Of a DNA stretch of 64,000 nucleotides, positions 52,049 through 61,321 are shown one piece after another. This stretch comes from Blautia wexlerae (GTDB taxonomy: Bacteria > Bacillota > Clostridia > Lachnospirales > Lachnospiraceae), in the NCBI RefSeq assembly GCF_013300825.1, contig NZ_JAAIMY010000011.1, positions 36,836 to 100,835 of the forward strand. The letters run 5' to 3'. Below the pieces are notes generated by a model. The model did no database searches. It was not told the DNA's origin and saw nothing but the letters and a program-made list of their open reading frames with translations. Numbering within the stretch: the first letter of the stretch is position 1; every line of letters starts with the position of its first letter. Both the position numbers and the translations under genes were made by a program.

Positions 52049-52091
52049 AATATAACACTTATTATTAGCACTGTCAAGAGGTGAGTGCTAA
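52049..52091 (-). promoter_or_regulatory. heat-shock promoter with CIRCE element
   Basis: TTAGCACTG-N9-GAGTGCTAA at 52065-52091 matches the HrcA operator CIRCE with one change. It overlaps the minus-strand -35 TTGACA (52072-52077), which is 17 bases from TATATT (52049-52054). HrcA should repress hsp20-hsp20-dnaJ until heat shock; hrcA itself is not in the window. The rest of 51896-52239 shows only AT-rich leader. Confidence 0.9.
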
Positions 52092-52239
52092 TTTTTTTGT
52101 GAAGAATTTGTGAACCGACAAAAAAAGACGCAACCCACATTTCTGTGACTTACGCCTTTCTCTGCTCATATTTTCATCATCCAGACTTTTAACTCTATTT
52201 ATGATAATTTACTCATAACACCAGACCTTACAAATGACA

Positions 52240-55200
52240 TTACTTTCCACAGCACTCCACAATAGTTTTCTCTACATCTTCTATCTGAAATGGTTTTGCC
52301 AGATGTGCGGTCATACCGGCTGCGAGACATCTTTTGGCATCTTCCTCAAATGCGTTTGCAGTCATTGCAATGATCGGAATTGTTTTTGCATCTGGCCGGT
52401 CCATGGCACGTATGGCTTTTGTTGCTGCAATGCCATCCATAACAGGCATCATAACATCCATTAATATGGCATCAAAGGTTCCCGGAGAATTATTTTCGAA
52501 GCACTCCACCGCCTGTCTGCCGTTTTTTGCAACTGTAACCTTGGCACCGTCATCTGTCAGCAGCATTTCTATGATTTCTGCATTAAGCTCATTATCCTCG
52601 GCTGCCAGCAGATGCAATCCACGAATATCATATTTCTCAGCAATTTCCTTATCCTTTTTCTGTTCCCGGGCAATCTCAAATGGAATGGTAATGACAAACA
52701 CAGTTCCAACGCCCACCTGACTTGTCACTTCAATACTTCCATTCATCTGCTCAATCAATCCCTTAGTAATCGCCATTCCCAGACCGGTTCCCTGATAAAC
52801 ACTCCGGGCATCTGTTTTTTCCTGTGAAAACGGATCAAAAATGCGGCTCAGAAACTCTGCACTCATCCCTATACCTGTATCAGAAATCGTCCATCTGTAT
52901 GTACAGATTCCATCCTGTACATCTGCAGCCTCCATTACCGTAGTAATCTTTCCTCCCGGCTGGTTATACTTAATACAGTTTCCATAGATATTCAGAAAAA
53001 TCTGGCGAAGATGCAGTGAGCTTCCATAGACATAAGGATAGGGAATATCCTCCTTATTTTTCTCATAAATCCACTGAATGTCCTCATCTGCTGCCCTGTG
53101 AGTGATAATACTCTCAATCTCATAGACCAGATCTTTGAGACAGATATATTCATGAGTCAGAACAATATGACCTTCCTCTATTTTACTCATCTGCAGAACA
53201 TCATTGATAAGGGAGAGCAGATAATCCGCTGCTATCTTCATCTTTTTATGATTTTCCCGTATCAGTGCTTTATCCTCAAAATGGGTCTCGTCAATCTTTA
53301 ACAGACCAATAATACCATTCAAAGGTGTCCTGATATCATGGCTCATGCGGCTTAGGAAATTGGTTTTTGCCCTGCTCTCGGCACGCATCTCATTGAATGC
53401 TGCCTGAAGGCGCGCCTGTTCCTGCTCATCCCGTTCATGTCTCTGTGTGGTATCCTGCAGCAGAATGATCGCATAGATCATAGGCACCTCAGCAAGAATT
53501 TCTGTATCAAACACCACCATTTTGGTCATCAGAACTGTTTTCTGTACCCAACGGATACTTCCATCGTCTTCGCGGGCACAATATTCCACAGACATATTGG
53601 TTTCTCCGTTCTCAAACCTCTTACGAAGCTTTTCACAATTATCTGTCATACAGTAACCGGCAATTGTTTCCTGGGTGATTTTTTTCTCATATTCCCAGCA
53701 ATAATCCCGATAAGAACATGGAAGCGGATAGTCCATAAAAAGTTCCCGACTCTTCTGTTCTTTTCCATTCAGTACGATCCTTCTTTCCAGAGCATCCTTT
53801 GTCAGATTTACTGTATAGATCACATCTGACAATTCCAGAAGCGCATCCACATAGCTGTCATTTTCCAGGATTGACTGTTTCAGTTGTTCATAATAGAGCT
53901 GAAGCTGCTCTTTTGCACCTGTCTGACCTTCAGAAGTCTTTCGGATGGTTTCAAATGCCAGAAGAAAATGATGCAGCTTTTTGTCCTCATCCCAGTCCAC
54001 CGGAATCAGTGTCAGGCGGTTATATGCCCCCTGTTTCCCGATATTATACTCATATTCCAGCACGTCTTCCTTCGTATGCATCTTCTTTTGAAGCTCCGAA
54101 ATCTGCAGTCCTTCACGGATATCTGCCTGACAGGACTTTTCAATCTGTTCCTCTATGATCTGTTCCACTGCTCCGGAATATGCACCATCAGAGGCCAGGA
54201 AAAAATTTTCACTGGAACGAATTGCCCGATAGGTATCCATCCTGGCATCACAATACAGACAGTCTGAAAAATTACTGCCATGCTGATTAAGCAGCTTTAA
54301 CAGCTGATATCCCTGATTCTTTTCTGCTGCAGCCTCTTCCCGTTTCACATGATTCTTATTGATATACATGTTTTTGTCTGCGCAATTAAACAGTTCTCTC
54401 ATTGTACTTCCGGGAAAATCGCCGGCCAGTGCAAATCCCACCGCATAGCTTAGGGGAGTATCCGGATACACTCTGGATTCCTCTGTCATATCCCTGCGCA
54501 CCTTTTCAAGGCACTGTATCATCTGTTCCCTGTCCAGTCCATGGGTAACTGCAAGAAATTCATCTCCACCGGCTCTTCCCACAAACTGCTCGGCCGGCAT
54601 GGAAGCCCGCAGACAGATGGCAAATCTACGGATATAGGCATCACCGGCTTCATGACCTCTGCTGTCATTAATACGCCGGAGATTATTAAGATCAAAACTG
54701 CAGACACCGGTATCTGCATCCGGTTCTGTCTCACTCAGCAATTCTTCACATTTATTTTTGTTCGGAAGTCCCGTTGCATCATCCAGATATACCTTTCGCT
54801 GCAGCAAACGGTTCATTGCAGCATATTGTATTGCTTTGATGAACTCATATGCGATCAGCAGCATCAATACAACAATATCTGCTGTAATATATTTTTCAAG
54901 CAATGATAAGGATGTGGCTTTTTTCTGCGAATATTTTTCGGCCAGACCTGTTGCTTCATCACAGATCACAAAGAAATCCTCACTTCTGGATATAATATCT
55001 GTTTTTTCATATCCTTCAGATCTCCCTAAACAGATTTCGTTATACAGACCAGAAAAGCCTTCGTCCAGTTCCTGCATTTTATTCTGAAAATCCCTATCCT
55101 TCAGATATACCAGATTCAGTTTCGTATTTCCATTGCGCAGACCATCAATGAAAGACTTTACTTCCTGGATCATTGCATCGTCCTGTTCCCCGGTAACCTC

Positions 55201-55386
55201 CAGCTTGATGATCCTCTGTGTCTCTCCACGGACTAAACCGGTATAATTTACAATACGGGCCGTTCCCTGAATATCAGAAACAATTCCCATCATTATAATA
55301 ATAAGGATAGCCAGAATAACTACCAGAACACCGATACTGACCTGAATAATACTGGATTTCTTTTTCTTATTCTTCACTTTTGGCAC
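52240..55386 (-). CDS. hybrid sensor histidine kinase with GGDEF domain and receiver
   Basis: A 1048-residue membrane sensor. Two membrane helices (about residues 13-35 and 160-180) flank an extracytoplasmic sensor. A GGDEF domain follows (195-345; SFDLNNLRRINDSRGHEAGDA and RAGGDEFLAV), then a PAS-like region, a HisKA dimerisation helix with SRMSHDIRTPLNGIIG (His is the phospho-site), a HATPase domain (DTGIGMS, GTGLGMAITKGL) and a C-terminal receiver (AAEDNELNAEI, ILMDVMMPVMDG, with Asp as acceptor). Combining a diguanylate-cyclase-like domain and a hybrid kinase is unusual. The GTG start overlaps the end of the PAP2 gene by 20 bases. Confidence 0.9.
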   Translation of the reverse strand: MPKVKNKKKKSSIIQVSIGVLVVILAILIIIMMGIVSDIQGTARIVNYTGLVRGETQRIIKLEVTGEQDDAMIQEVKSFIDGLRNGNTKLNLVYLKDRDFQNKMQELDEGFSGLYNEICLGRSEGYEKTDIISRSEDFFVICDEATGLAEKYSQKKATSLSLLEKYITADIVVLMLLIAYEFIKAIQYAAMNRLLQRKVYLDDATGLPNKNKCEELLSETEPDADTGVCSFDLNNLRRINDSRGHEAGDAYIRRFAICLRASMPAEQFVGRAGGDEFLAVTHGLDREQMIQCLEKVRRDMTEESRVYPDTPLSYAVGFALAGDFPGSTMRELFNCADKNMYINKNHVKREEAAAEKNQGYQLLKLLNQHGSNFSDCLYCDARMDTYRAIRSSENFFLASDGAYSGAVEQIIEEQIEKSCQADIREGLQISELQKKMHTKEDVLEYEYNIGKQGAYNRLTLIPVDWDEDKKLHHFLLAFETIRKTSEGQTGAKEQLQLYYEQLKQSILENDSYVDALLELSDVIYTVNLTKDALERRIVLNGKEQKSRELFMDYPLPCSYRDYCWEYEKKITQETIAGYCMTDNCEKLRKRFENGETNMSVEYCAREDDGSIRWVQKTVLMTKMVVFDTEILAEVPMIYAIILLQDTTQRHERDEQEQARLQAAFNEMRAESRAKTNFLSRMSHDIRTPLNGIIGLLKIDETHFEDKALIRENHKKMKIAADYLLSLINDVLQMSKIEEGHIVLTHEYICLKDLVYEIESIITHRAADEDIQWIYEKNKEDIPYPYVYGSSLHLRQIFLNIYGNCIKYNQPGGKITTVMEAADVQDGICTYRWTISDTGIGMSAEFLSRIFDPFSQEKTDARSVYQGTGLGMAITKGLIEQMNGSIEVTSQVGVGTVFVITIPFEIAREQKKDKEIAEKYDIRGLHLLAAEDNELNAEIIEMLLTDDGAKVTVAKNGRQAVECFENNSPGTFDAILMDVMMPVMDGIAATKAIRAMDRPDAKTIPIIAMTANAFEEDAKRCLAAGMTAHLAKPFQIEDVEKTIVECCGK

Positions 55387-55924
55387 AGCCCTCCCTCTTT
55401 TGTTTTATTCTGTAAAAAATGGTCTGGATGAACCGATATCCCAGATATCCTGATATAGCGCCTGCCAGGGCTCCGCCAAGAACATCTGTGGGATAATGCA
55501 CATACAAATACAATCTTGATATTCCTATCAGACAGGCAAGAACCAGAACCGGTTTCCACAGCTTCTTTTCTCCTGCCAGATATAAAGCAGTTACCGAAGC
55601 AAATGCCGCCGCTGTATGTCCTGACGGAAAAGAATAATCATGAAGTCTGGATACCAGAAGCTGCACTCCTGTATTTACATCATAAGGTCTTGTCCTTGCC
55701 ACCAGATTTTTTAATATTACATTGCAAAGTAATAAATCTATTATCAAAGCAGCTGTCATAACTGCACCTGTTTTTCTCATTTTAGGAATCAGAAGAAATA
55801 CTATCGTCATCACGATCCATATAATCCCTGCATTCCCCAAGCTCGTAATAAACACCATCAATTTGTCCAGAAACGGCGTGTGTAGAGTCTGGAACCAGTC
55901 CAGAATATTTAATTCAATGCTCAT
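55367..55924 (-). CDS. PAP2 family membrane phosphatase
   Basis: A 185-residue integral membrane phosphatase with about six helices. The three PAP2 catalytic motifs are present: KNLVARTRPYD (C1), SFPSGHTAAAF (C2) and LYLYVHYPTDVLGG (C3). It may be an undecaprenyl-pyrophosphate or lipid phosphatase. Its end overlaps the hybrid kinase gene by 20 bases, so the two are translationally linked. Confidence 0.93.
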   Translation of the reverse strand: MSIELNILDWFQTLHTPFLDKLMVFITSLGNAGIIWIVMTIVFLLIPKMRKTGAVMTAALIIDLLLCNVILKNLVARTRPYDVNTGVQLLVSRLHDYSFPSGHTAAAFASVTALYLAGEKKLWKPVLVLACLIGISRLYLYVHYPTDVLGGALAGAISGYLGYRFIQTIFYRIKQKREGCAKSEE

Positions 55925-56018
55925 ATCTTTTCTCCCATTCTTTCAGCATATGCATTATTTTACCCTACTTTTTCCTGTATGCCTACTCAAATTTGAATGT
56001 ATTTATTTATAAACAGGC

Positions 56019-56060
56019 AAAAAATACCCGGCAAAATTACTTTTCGTAATCTGCCGGGTG
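56019..56060 (-). terminator. terminator after the ABC permease genes
   Basis: The minus strand has CACCCGGCAGATTAC-GAAA-AGTAATTTTGCCGGGTATTTTTT. It ends the solute-binding protein and permease operon. Confidence 0.88.
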
Positions 56061-56078
56061 TTCTCTTTTTCAATTTTT

Positions 56079-56906
56079 TTATTTGACTGCTCCGGTAATA
56101 CCTTCTGCAAACTGTTTCTGTAATACAAAGAATACGATCATTGTAGGAATAGAACAGAACAATACACCGCACATCAGCATACCATAATCTGTCACATAAC
56201 CTGTGATCAGGTTGGCGATCAGCATTGGCATGGTCATTGCCTTGTTGTCTGTCATGATTACCTTTGGCCACAGATAAGAGTTCCATGCATTCATAAAGGT
56301 AATAACAGCAGCTGCCGCATATGTAGATTTCATTGTAGGAATGAACATCTGGAAGAAAATCCTTACTTCGCTGAGTCCGTCAATACGTGCAGCTTCAATA
56401 ATATCAACCGGGAATGATCTGGCATTCTGACGGAACATCATGATCATAAACGGCGTGGAAATAATCGGAAGGATAAAACCTACTGCTGTATTCAAAAGTC
56501 CTGCCTTGGAGAACATTTTGAATAACGGAACCATAGTTGCAACCTGCGGAACCATCATAGCCAGAAGCAGGATTGAAAATACTCTGTCTTTCCACTTATC
56601 ATGGTAAACTTCAAATCCGTAACCTGCGATAGAGCAGATCAGAAGACAGATCACTGTAGTAAGGATTGCATAAAAGAAAGAGTTTCCAAGTGCTCTCCAC
56701 AGTGGCTGCTGGGATGTAAGATTACGGAAGTTTTCCATAAAATGGCTTCCCGGAATAATTCGTCCACGTGATACATCTGTGGATGTATTAGTTGCAGCTG
56801 AAATCATCCAGTATAACGGGAATACTGAAATAAATGACACGATGATCAGAAAAATATAGGTTGGAATCAATCTTCTCTGAATGGCTGATTTGTTTTTCTT
56901 AGTCAC
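56079..56906 (-). CDS. carbohydrate ABC transporter permease (MalG-like)
   Basis: A 275-residue permease of the CUT1 type with six helices. The cytoplasmic EAA loop is EAARIDGLSEVRIFFQMFIPTMKS near residue 187. N-terminal RLIPTYIFLIIVSFISVFPLYWM matches the family. Its GTG start at 56906 overlaps the previous permease's end by eight bases; an AGG lies about eight bases upstream. It pairs with the permease at 56899 in sugar import; the ATPase (MsmX-like) is not in the window and may be shared. Confidence 0.92.
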   Translation of the reverse strand: MTKKNKSAIQRRLIPTYIFLIIVSFISVFPLYWMISAATNTSTDVSRGRIIPGSHFMENFRNLTSQQPLWRALGNSFFYAILTTVICLLICSIAGYGFEVYHDKWKDRVFSILLLAMMVPQVATMVPLFKMFSKAGLLNTAVGFILPIISTPFMIMMFRQNARSFPVDIIEAARIDGLSEVRIFFQMFIPTMKSTYAAAAVITFMNAWNSYLWPKVIMTDNKAMTMPMLIANLITGYVTDYGMLMCGVLFCSIPTMIVFFVLQKQFAEGITGAVK

Positions 56907-57798
56907 GTGTATCACCTACTTTCAAATTAATAAATGCAAGTACAGCTACCATAATGAATATGATAAATGACATTGCTGCTGCATATCCAAAGTTTGGTAC
57001 GTTAATAAAACATGTGTTGTAAATATAGTGGGACATTGTGATTGTTGAGTTTGCCGGTCCACCCTTTGTCAGGTTGACAGACTCATCGAACAACTGCAGT
57101 GTACCATTAATTGACATAATAAATGTCATAATAATTGTCGGTTTCAGAAGCGGAACAGTAATCTTCCAGAAAGTCTTCCAGCCATTGGCGCCATCAATCT
57201 TGGCTGCTTCATATACAGAATATTCAATATTCTGAAGTCCTGCCAGATAGAATACCATGTTATATCCGGTCCATCTCCAGATCAGCGCAAGGATAATTAC
57301 AATCTTGGCACTGGCGGAATTCCCCAGGAAATTATAGCCGGTAGATAAGATTCCAAGTTTGATCAGAATACTGTTGATCAGACCATCTGTAGCAAACATG
57401 GAACGGAAGATCAATGAATAGGATACCAGGGATGTTGCACATGGCAGAAATACACAGGTACGGAAGAATCCCTTAAATTTCAGATCTTTGTTATTCAGAA
57501 GCTGCGCCAGAAGAATTGCCAGTACCAGCATGATCGGCACCTGAATGATCAGATACAGGAATGTATTTACAATAGACTGCTGAAATACCTTGTCTGCCAG
57601 AATACGTTTATAGTTGCTGAAGATCGGATCTGCAAATCTCATATTTGCTCCGGCTCCGGTCTGCAGGGAAATGATAAATGCACGTATCATTGGATAAAAG
57701 CTCATGATCGCGATCATGATAGTTGCAGGAGCCAGGAACGTCCATCCTGCTGCCCTCTGCTTGCCAAGCAGAGACATACCTTTTTTCTTAGAATTCAC
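56899..57798 (-). CDS. carbohydrate ABC transporter permease (MalF-like)
   Basis: A 299-residue permease with six membrane helices. N-terminal SLLGKQRAAGWTFLAPATIM and the EAA loop YEAAKIDGANGWKTFWKITVPLLKP (near residue 205) identify it. It is the second gene of a binding-protein / MalF / MalG operon. Start: GTG at 57798, seven bases after AGGAGG. Confidence 0.92.
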   Translation of the reverse strand: MNSKKKGMSLLGKQRAAGWTFLAPATIMIAIMSFYPMIRAFIISLQTGAGANMRFADPIFSNYKRILADKVFQQSIVNTFLYLIIQVPIMLVLAILLAQLLNNKDLKFKGFFRTCVFLPCATSLVSYSLIFRSMFATDGLINSILIKLGILSTGYNFLGNSASAKIVIILALIWRWTGYNMVFYLAGLQNIEYSVYEAAKIDGANGWKTFWKITVPLLKPTIIMTFIMSINGTLQLFDESVNLTKGGPANSTITMSHYIYNTCFINVPNFGYAAAMSFIIFIMVAVLAFINLKVGDTRD

Positions 57799-57874
57799 GT
57801 GAACTCCTCCTTTCAAAAAACTCTGTAACTGTTCAGCATTTTGCCGGACAATTACCAACTCTTTGCAGTAAGAT

Positions 57875-57896
57875 GGGGGACTGCTGGCAGTCCCCC
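57875..57896 (-). repeat. stem-loop between binding-protein and permease genes
   Basis: GGGGGACTGC-TG-GCAGTCCCCC is a perfect 10-bp hairpin in the 197-base gap between the binding-protein stop and the permease start. It lacks a T run, so it is probably an mRNA-stabilising or processing structure that keeps the binding protein more abundant than the permeases. Confidence 0.65.
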
Positions 57897-57995
57897 GCAC
57901 TTACCTGTTTTCATTCACTTAATCACTGTCTACAGATTGCTTCACAGTTTCACTGTTCCCGCAATCCTGACATCATCTGATCCTGCGATCAGAAT

Positions 57996-59285
57996 TTATT
58001 CAGTCATCTTGAATGCCAGAGTATCCTGAGCTTCCTGAAGGGCATCTTCTACAGGTGTGCCGTTTACGATATTTACAACTGCTGTGTTGACGCATTCTCT
58101 TGCTTCATAATGATACGGTGTTTTTGTGAACTCCGGAATATGAGAAGAGTATTCTACAATTGTGGAGAAGATTGGCTGTCCACCAAAGAATTCATTTGGC
58201 TCGTTGTAAACCTTAGATTCACCTGCCGGCAGATAACAGGAGATTGCACCTGCTTCCGGAAGGATTGCATCATAGAAATCTGTGCTGGAACCAAATGTAC
58301 TTGCAAGGAAATCTTCTGCAAGTTCTACATTCTGGCAGTTGGATGTAACATACCAGGAAGATCCACCATTGTTTGCATAGTTTGTAGCTGTATCAACATC
58401 GTCTACTTTAGGCATTGTTGTGATCTGCCACAGACCCTTCTGATCTTCTGTAGACATCAGAGTAGCTGTGATCCAGTTACCATTTACAATACCTGCTGCC
58501 TCACCGCCTGTAATAGTAGCGATATATTCATCCCAGTTATTTACAAGTTTAACAACGTCATTCTTAACCAGATCTACATAAAGATTGATGCATTTCTCTG
58601 CAACTTCATTGCCTACGATGTAAGCTTCGCCATCTTCGTTTACGAAGTTAGCTCCGCAGGACTGCATCATCATCATCAGAGTATCGCCACCTGTAGCTTC
58701 ACTTGTAAGAAGATATTTTCCGGTTTTTTCATGAACATCTTTACCGATTTCCATGAACTTGGACCATGTGATATCTGTCAGATCATCAATAGTATATCCT
58801 GCCTCGTCAAGGATATCTGTACGATAGCATGCAATAACAGCGCCATTATCAAACGGAACACCATAGTGTGTATCATCTACCATGGAATAGGACTGTTTCA
58901 GTTTACCAAAATCATCCCAGTTAATGTTGATATCTTTCAGATCTGTGAATGCATCCGGATAGCTCTTCAGATATTTCTGATAGCTGTTGTCCTGCATAAG
59001 AACGATATCAGGAAGTGTGCTGTAATCTCCTGCATTTGCTGCTGTTGTCAGTTTAGTCTGGCAGTCATCAGAAGATGTCTCTACGATATCTACAGAAAAT
59101 CCCTCATGATCTTTTGCATACTGATCTGCTGCGATCTGCATGGATTTGATGTTGAAGTTCTGATCCCACGCCCATACAGTTAACTTGTTGTCATCATCAG
59201 ATTTCGCAAAAACAGCTGTAGCTGATCCTGCAAAGGATGCTACCATAGCACCGGTCATTAATACTGCGAGTAATTTTTTTCTCAT
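57996..59285 (-). CDS. extracellular carbohydrate-binding protein of the ABC importer
   Basis: A 429-residue solute-binding protein. The signal sequence MRKKLLAVLMTGAMVASFAGSATAVFA is followed by the mature KLTVWAWDQNFN and a typical bilobal sugar-binding fold (PDAFTDLKDININWDDF, GVPFDNGAVIACYRTDIL, GIVNGNWIT). No lipobox cysteine is present near the cleavage site, which is unusual for a Gram-positive binding protein. Start: ATG 59285 after AGGAGG. The ligand cannot be predicted. Confidence 0.92.
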   Translation of the reverse strand: MRKKLLAVLMTGAMVASFAGSATAVFAKSDDDNKLTVWAWDQNFNIKSMQIAADQYAKDHEGFSVDIVETSSDDCQTKLTTAANAGDYSTLPDIVLMQDNSYQKYLKSYPDAFTDLKDININWDDFGKLKQSYSMVDDTHYGVPFDNGAVIACYRTDILDEAGYTIDDLTDITWSKFMEIGKDVHEKTGKYLLTSEATGGDTLMMMMQSCGANFVNEDGEAYIVGNEVAEKCINLYVDLVKNDVVKLVNNWDEYIATITGGEAAGIVNGNWITATLMSTEDQKGLWQITTMPKVDDVDTATNYANNGGSSWYVTSNCQNVELAEDFLASTFGSSTDFYDAILPEAGAISCYLPAGESKVYNEPNEFFGGQPIFSTIVEYSSHIPEFTKTPYHYEARECVNTAVVNIVNGTPVEDALQEAQDTLAFKMTE

Positions 59286-59612
59286 ATTTATATCCTCCTT
59301 TATTAAGCTTATTCTTTCTTCCGAATCGCTTGTAAGTTGATTATAGCATCCGATTTTCAGGTATAGTTTGCATAACCGCACACATAATGTGCAATTTCGA
59401 CCATTTTATGTATTTTGCACTATTAAAAATATTTAAAAATATATTTTTTGTTCACTTTCTCATTTACTATGTTTTTACTATGTAATTTTAATAACAAAGG
59501 CCACTTTCATGGACAAAAAAATATATATTTTTGTCTTTAAAAATGACCTTTGTTATTATTTCATAAATTTTCCGTTCAATTTTTGTACATATTTTACAGT
59601 TTTTAATTCATT
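59286..59612. other. binding-protein promoter region and long hairpin
   Basis: A perfect TATAAT on the minus strand (about 59341-59346) lacks a clear -35, which fits activation by the AraC-type protein; the arms TGCACAT...TGTGTGC near 59380-59396 are a possible binding site. At 59489-59558 AATAACAAAGG and CCTTTGTTATT bracket a long, partly paired AT-rich hairpin that may terminate the araC transcript. Nothing else is seen. Confidence 0.45.
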
Positions 59613-60122
59613 TTATGCAAAATAGACTTTTTCAGGATATTGTGTTTTCATCGCATGAAGCAGTTCCTCATTAAGATCAAGAAGCAGTTTTATTTTGTGC
59701 CCGTCTTCCCGGATGATCATTGTATAATAAGGAGTATCTTCATCATAAGAGGTATAATCGTATTTTTTCAGCTTCTCCGTTCCACCATTCTTTTTGTACC
59801 TTGCAACACTTTCATGCCAGTGCGGTGCCACTGTCTCCAGATTACTCAGTTCCAGTATATGAGCTGTTTTGCGATACTTCTTGCCATAGATCACATCTAT
59901 TTCAAACTGACCGTTTTCCATCATGTATTCATAATCCTTCTGACTGAATATATCAAAGACAAAATACAGCCCCGCAAGCAGAAATCCCGGAAGCATAAAT
60001 GCCTGGGAAATCGTGATTCCCATAACCACAAAAAGCACTGCAAAAACAATCATTACCACACGCAGGACTCCGGACATACTCTTTTTCTTTCTTGATACCT
60101 GCTCCACAATCTTATAGTTCAT
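59613..60122 (-). CDS. hypothetical membrane protein
   Basis: A 169-residue protein of unrecognised family with two adjacent N-terminal membrane helices (about 20-40 and 45-58; VLRVVMIVFAVLFVVMGI and LPGFLLAGLYFVFDIF) and a cytoplasmic part of about 110 residues with no known motif. It starts seven bases after the AraC-family gene, so the two are translated together. Function is unknown; the pairing suggests it works with the regulator or the importer. Confidence 0.7.
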   Translation of the reverse strand: MNYKIVEQVSRKKKSMSGVLRVVMIVFAVLFVVMGITISQAFMLPGFLLAGLYFVFDIFSQKDYEYMMENGQFEIDVIYGKKYRKTAHILELSNLETVAPHWHESVARYKKNGGTEKLKKYDYTSYDEDTPYYTMIIREDGHKIKLLLDLNEELLHAMKTQYPEKVYFA

Positions 60123-60129
60123 AACTTTT

Positions 60130-61068
60130 TTACCATCCTTCCTCTGAATGAATATCGAAATCCAAAAGCTGCTGTTCATAATTCTCCGGCCGCTTTCTCC
60201 ATTCAACCGGAGTCACTCCCATTATCTGTCTGAAGTTCCTGTTAAACGTTGAATTGGTCGTGAAACCACATTTGTGCGCAATATCTGCCACCGGTATATC
60301 TGTTTTCTGCAGAAATTCACAGGCAGTATGAATCCGCACAGAATTAATATACTCCAGAGGACTTACCTTCATATGCGATGTAAACACTCTTCTGAAATGA
60401 GTTTCACTGATATGGCAGATCTTCGCCAGATCCTCTATCCGGATATCCTCCATATAGTGATAAGAAACAAAATCCAGTACGCGGGTGATCATATTTGTAA
60501 GTTTCCCTGTTTCCTCTTCCACCCTGTCTTCCGGTGAAGCCCGGTTCAGTCTGGCAATTTCTACTAGTAATGCCGCAAGAACTCCACTGGATTCTTCAAT
60601 ATAAAATTCTTCTCCCTCACGCATGATATTCATGATCTTAAGAATTTTTGTAGCTATAGAGGGGGACTCATTCTCTTTCAGAAATAAAGCCTTAGAATAT
60701 ATTCTCTGAATCATTTTTTCAGCCTTTACCGGATTGTTCAGAAATTTTTTCATGAAACCTTCCACATCTATGAAAAGATACTCCCATTTACTCACCGTAC
60801 CCAGATCACTGTTAGTCGTATGAGCATAATTGGGTGGAATCACCGTAAATTCTCTTCCCGAAAACCGCATTTTAGCCTCACCAAACGCCATAAATCCATC
60901 CCCTTCGTAACAGAAACCAATCTCCAGATAATTATGAAAATGAAGATAATCCACATCATTTCCATAATTCTGAACCCACTTCTGTCCCAGAAGAGCCAGG
61001 ATCGGACTTCCGACAGGCATCTGATAATAACGGAATTCCATCTTCGGTTTTTTTCTCTTCTTTGCCAT
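60130..61068 (-). CDS. AraC family transcriptional regulator
   Basis: A 312-residue regulator with an N-terminal cupin sensor (HFHNYLEIGFCYEGDGFMAFGE, residues 43-64) and a C-terminal double helix-turn-helix (about 205-305; RIEDLAKICHISETHFRRVFTSHM and PVADIAHKCGFTTNSTFNRNFRQIMGVTPVEWR). It is just upstream of the carbohydrate importer and probably activates it in response to a sugar. Start ATG 61068. Confidence 0.92.
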   Translation of the reverse strand: MAKKRKKPKMEFRYYQMPVGSPILALLGQKWVQNYGNDVDYLHFHNYLEIGFCYEGDGFMAFGEAKMRFSGREFTVIPPNYAHTTNSDLGTVSKWEYLFIDVEGFMKKFLNNPVKAEKMIQRIYSKALFLKENESPSIATKILKIMNIMREGEEFYIEESSGVLAALLVEIARLNRASPEDRVEEETGKLTNMITRVLDFVSYHYMEDIRIEDLAKICHISETHFRRVFTSHMKVSPLEYINSVRIHTACEFLQKTDIPVADIAHKCGFTTNSTFNRNFRQIMGVTPVEWRKRPENYEQQLLDFDIHSEEGW

Positions 61069-61165
61069 ACAGTCACCTCATTTTCTGTTCTGTATTTTCA
61101 CAATATGATTTTACCAGTTTTTTATATATTTTTCGATATTTTTGTACATTTTCCAACAAAAACAT

Positions 61166-61207
61166 ACAAAAACACCTGGCAGACTACTTTTTATAGTCTG
61201 TCAGGTA
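61166..61207 (-). terminator. terminator after the TlpA/iron-sulfur operon
   Basis: Minus strand: ACCTGACAGACTA and TAGTCTGCCAGGT form a 13-bp stem followed by GTTTTTG. Confidence 0.9.
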
Positions 61208-61321
61208 TCCCTTTTCCATATCTGTTATTATCAATCTTTTTATTCACAGGCTCATGGCTGAACCCGAATAATTTTGACTGATAGCAGTTCTATACATACC
61301 TCTAGTATCACTTTATTTTCT

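Noticed and set aside
58110..59183. 357-codon open frame antisense to the binding protein
   Set aside because: Shadow of a clear solute-binding protein gene; composition is cysteine- and isoleucine-rich without a coherent fold.
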